Below, piece after piece: positions 62,193 through 64,000 of a DNA stretch of 64,000 nucleotides. Made by a program: the position numbers and the translations under genes. This DNA is from Pseudomonas salomonii. GTDB taxonomy: Bacteria; Pseudomonadota; Gammaproteobacteria; Pseudomonadales; Pseudomonadaceae. The notes under the pieces were generated by a model that saw nothing but the letters and a program-made list of their open reading frames with translations, did not search any database and was not told the DNA's origin. The stretch covers positions 71,217-135,216 of the forward strand of contig NZ_FNOX01000015.1 of assembly GCF_900107155.1 (NCBI RefSeq), read 5' to 3'. Position 1 is the stretch's first letter. The number at the start of each line of letters is the position of its first letter.

Positions 62193-62240
62193 AATAAACA
62201 CTAAGTATTGCCCACTTAAAACATAGAAGAGAATGCATCC

Positions 62241-64000
62241 ATGCCAGCAACGTTCGGTCTGAGTCCCTTGAGCAAGGCACTCTCCATGCGCCGCCTCTTG
62301 AATACCCCTCTGCTGCCAAGCGCGATTGCCCTGGCACTGGCACTGCCGGTCGCAGGTTATGTGCAGGCGCAGGAGGTCGAACTGAATGTGCCTGCACAGC
62401 CGCTGGGGAGCGCGCTTCAGGAGTTCGGTCGCCAGACCAACTTGCAGGTGCTCTACAGCCCGACCGACGTTGAAGGCAAACGCAGTCACGCGATCAAAGG
62501 CAAGTTGCAACCCGGCCAGGCCATGACCACCTTGCTGTCCGGGACGGGCATCAGCTATGACCTGCAAGGCAGCTCATTCACCATCAGCGCGGCGAAAACG
62601 TCGGCACTGGAACTGGGCGCAACCCAGGTGACCGCCAACCAGTTGGGGACCATCACCGAAGGCTCCGGCTCCTACACTCCCGGCACCATTGCCACCGCAA
62701 CCCGCCTGGTGCTGAGCCCACGCGAGACGCCACAATCGATTTCCGTGGTAACCCGCCAGGCCATGGACGACTTCAACCTCAAGTCGATCGACGACGTGAT
62801 GCGCCACACACCGGGCATCACCGTCGCCACCTACGACAGCGAGCGCACCAGCTACTACTCTCGTGGTTTCGCCATTCAGAACTTCCAGTACGACGGCATT
62901 CCGATCCTGCAGGACGCCCAGTATTCGTCGGGCCACACCTTGACCGATACCGTCATCTACGACCGCGTCGAGATTCTCAAGGGCGCCACCGGCCTGCTGA
63001 CCGGCGCCGGCGGCCCGGGCGGCACCATCAACATGGTGCGTAAAAAACCCACCTCGGAATTCAAAGGCTATGTCGACCTGGGCGCGGGTTCCTGGGACAA
63101 CTACCGCTCGGAAATCGACGTCAGCGGCCCGCTGACCGAGACCGGCAACGTGCGTGGCCGTGCCGTTGCGGCCTACCAGGACAAACATACGTTCCTCGAT
63201 CACTACCAACGCCAGACCAACGTCTACTACGGCATTCTCGAGTTCGACCTGGCCCCGGACACGTTGCTGACCATCGGTGGCGACTATCAGGACAGCGACC
63301 CGCAGGGCTCCAGCTGGTCCGGTGCGGCCTCGCTGTTTGACTCTGCCGGTAACCATATCAGCACCCCGCGCTCCTTCAACAACGGCGCCAAGTACAGCAA
63401 GTGGAAGCAGTACACCCGCACCGCCTTCGCGACCCTGGAACACACGTTCGACAATGGCTGGGTCGGCAAGGCGCAGTACAACCACCAGATCAATGGCTAC
63501 AAAGCCCCGTTGTCGGCCCTGCTGTCACCCAATGCCGAAACGGGCAAGGCACCGCTGCTGACCCGAACCTACAATGGTGAAACCACCAGCGACACGGGTG
63601 ATCTCTACGCCACTGGCCCGTTCAGCCTGTTCGGTCGTGAGCATGAGCTGGTGGTCGGCACCTCGGTATCGCGCTCGCACTGGCTGGGCAGCGATTACAC
63701 CAACGCCACCAACTATGACAACAGCCACGACTACTTCAACTGGGACGGCGACGCCCCCAAGCCGGACCGTGGTCCTCGAACCAAAAAGAACGACGAGCTG
63801 ACCCGCCAGAGCGCCAGCTACATCACCGGGCGCTTCAGCCTGGCCGATGACTTGCACCTGATCCTCGGCACTCGGGTCAACAACTACGAAGTCAGCGGCA
63901 CCAGCCAGGTCAAGGACACCGGCAAGGTAGTGCCGTACGCCGGCATCACCTATGACCTCAATGACAACTTCTCGGCCTACGCCAGCTTCACCGAAATCTA
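62241..64000 (+). CDS. fpvA: Ferripyoverdine receptor FpvA (3' end beyond window)
   Basis: At least 586 residues of a TonB-dependent outer-membrane receptor are present; the stop lies outside the window. After a signal peptide (PSAIALALALPVAGYVQAQ) comes an STN signalling domain (LNVPAQPLGSALQEFGRQTN, then YSPTDVEGKRSHAIKGKLQP), a plug (SPRETPQSISVVTRQAMDDF, EILKGATGLLTGAGGPGG, TINMVRKKPTS) and most of the barrel. FpvA imports ferripyoverdine and signals through FpvR to PvdS and FpvI. ATG at 62241 or at 62286 (MRRLLNTPLLPS) are both possible starts. It is next to pvdE. Confidence 0.93.
   Translation, partial: MPATFGLSPLSKALSMRRLLNTPLLPSAIALALALPVAGYVQAQEVELNVPAQPLGSALQEFGRQTNLQVLYSPTDVEGKRSHAIKGKLQPGQAMTTLLSGTGISYDLQGSSFTISAAKTSALELGATQVTANQLGTITEGSGSYTPGTIATATRLVLSPRETPQSISVVTRQAMDDFNLKSIDDVMRHTPGITVATYDSERTSYYSRGFAIQNFQYDGIPILQDAQYSSGHTLTDTVIYDRVEILKGATGLLTGAGGPGGTINMVRKKPTSEFKGYVDLGAGSWDNYRSEIDVSGPLTETGNVRGRAVAAYQDKHTFLDHYQRQTNVYYGILEFDLAPDTLLTIGGDYQDSDPQGSSWSGAASLFDSAGNHISTPRSFNNGAKYSKWKQYTRTAFATLEHTFDNGWVGKAQYNHQINGYKAPLSALLSPNAETGKAPLLTRTYNGETTSDTGDLYATGPFSLFGREHELVVGTSVSRSHWLGSDYTNATNYDNSHDYFNWDGDAPKPDRGPRTKKNDELTRQSASYITGRFSLADDLHLILGTRVNNYEVSGTSQVKDTGKVVPYAGITYDLNDNFSAYASFTEI

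Noticed and set aside
60776..62194. Minus-strand frame opposite pvdE
   Set aside because: It is antisense to the ABC exporter, with shadow-like composition and no start signal.
1..64000. Search for CRISPR arrays, tRNA or rRNA genes, insertion sequences and prophage
   Set aside because: No regularly spaced direct repeats with spacers, cloverleaf genes, transposases, integrases or phage structural genes were recognised by reading. A dedicated scan could still find small RNAs.

Overview
The window is a gene-dense chromosomal segment of a fluorescent Pseudomonas, most likely from the P. fluorescens group. The main reasons are a pyoverdine maturation and uptake cluster (pvdP, pvdM, pvdN, pvdO, pvdF, pvdE, fpvA), a complete fapABCDEF functional-amyloid operon, REPIN-type palindromes built on TGTGGGAGCGGGCTTGC, and a nadK-to-pepN block with an order I recall from Pseudomonas. 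No tRNA, rRNA, CRISPR array, transposase or prophage gene was seen.

Left part (1-21 kb): sbcD-sbcC and a coupled glutathione transferase are followed by a lactonase/DUF5629 pair, an MMPL-type RND transporter with a YCF48-like exported protein, a Gfo/Idh/MocA dehydrogenase, a chemoreceptor and a xanthine-type NCS2 permease. Next come a lipoprotein with an LEA2/WHy-type domain, a GNAT enzyme, a nitrilase-family hydrolase divergent from a LysR regulator, a DUF883 membrane protein and the imine reductase dpkA.

Middle part (21-34 kb): this is the most unusual stretch. A 1714-residue toxin-like protein of the Pseudomonas dermonecrotic-toxin/DUF6543 type carries three copies of an internal motif and a C-terminal zinc-protease signature (HELTH followed by TEDIAY) that looks like an aspzincin. 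It has no visible immunity or secretion partner. After a PepSY protein and an orphan FecR anti-sigma factor comes the fap operon. A near-perfect sigma-54 promoter precedes fapA, and two copies of TGTTTCA-N4-TGARACA lie upstream of it. A sigma-54 activator gene of VpsR type sits convergently at the end of the operon. A strong terminator hairpin between fapC and fapD probably sets the ratio of amyloid subunit to secretion machinery.

Right part (34-53 kb): a HAD phosphatase, zwf and gnd form an overlapping oxidative pentose-phosphate operon. They are followed by a phosphoethanolamine transferase (cptA), a Fur-box-preceded siderophore receptor, small exported proteins, a ZapE-family ATPase and a YafY-type regulator. 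The block nadK - metallophosphatase - rhomboid protease - yeaC - DUF2797 - pepN reads leftward.

Far right (53-64 kb): the pyoverdine genes lie in two divergent pairs of transcription units (pvdP | pvdMNO and pvdF | pvdE-fpvA). Each of the four directions has a PvdS iron-starvation box, TAAAT-N16-CGT. fpvA runs off the window end. Together these genes formylate the hydroxyornithine building block (PvdF), export ferribactin (PvdE), mature the chromophore and side chain in the periplasm (PvdP, PvdM, PvdN, PvdO) and import ferripyoverdine (FpvA).
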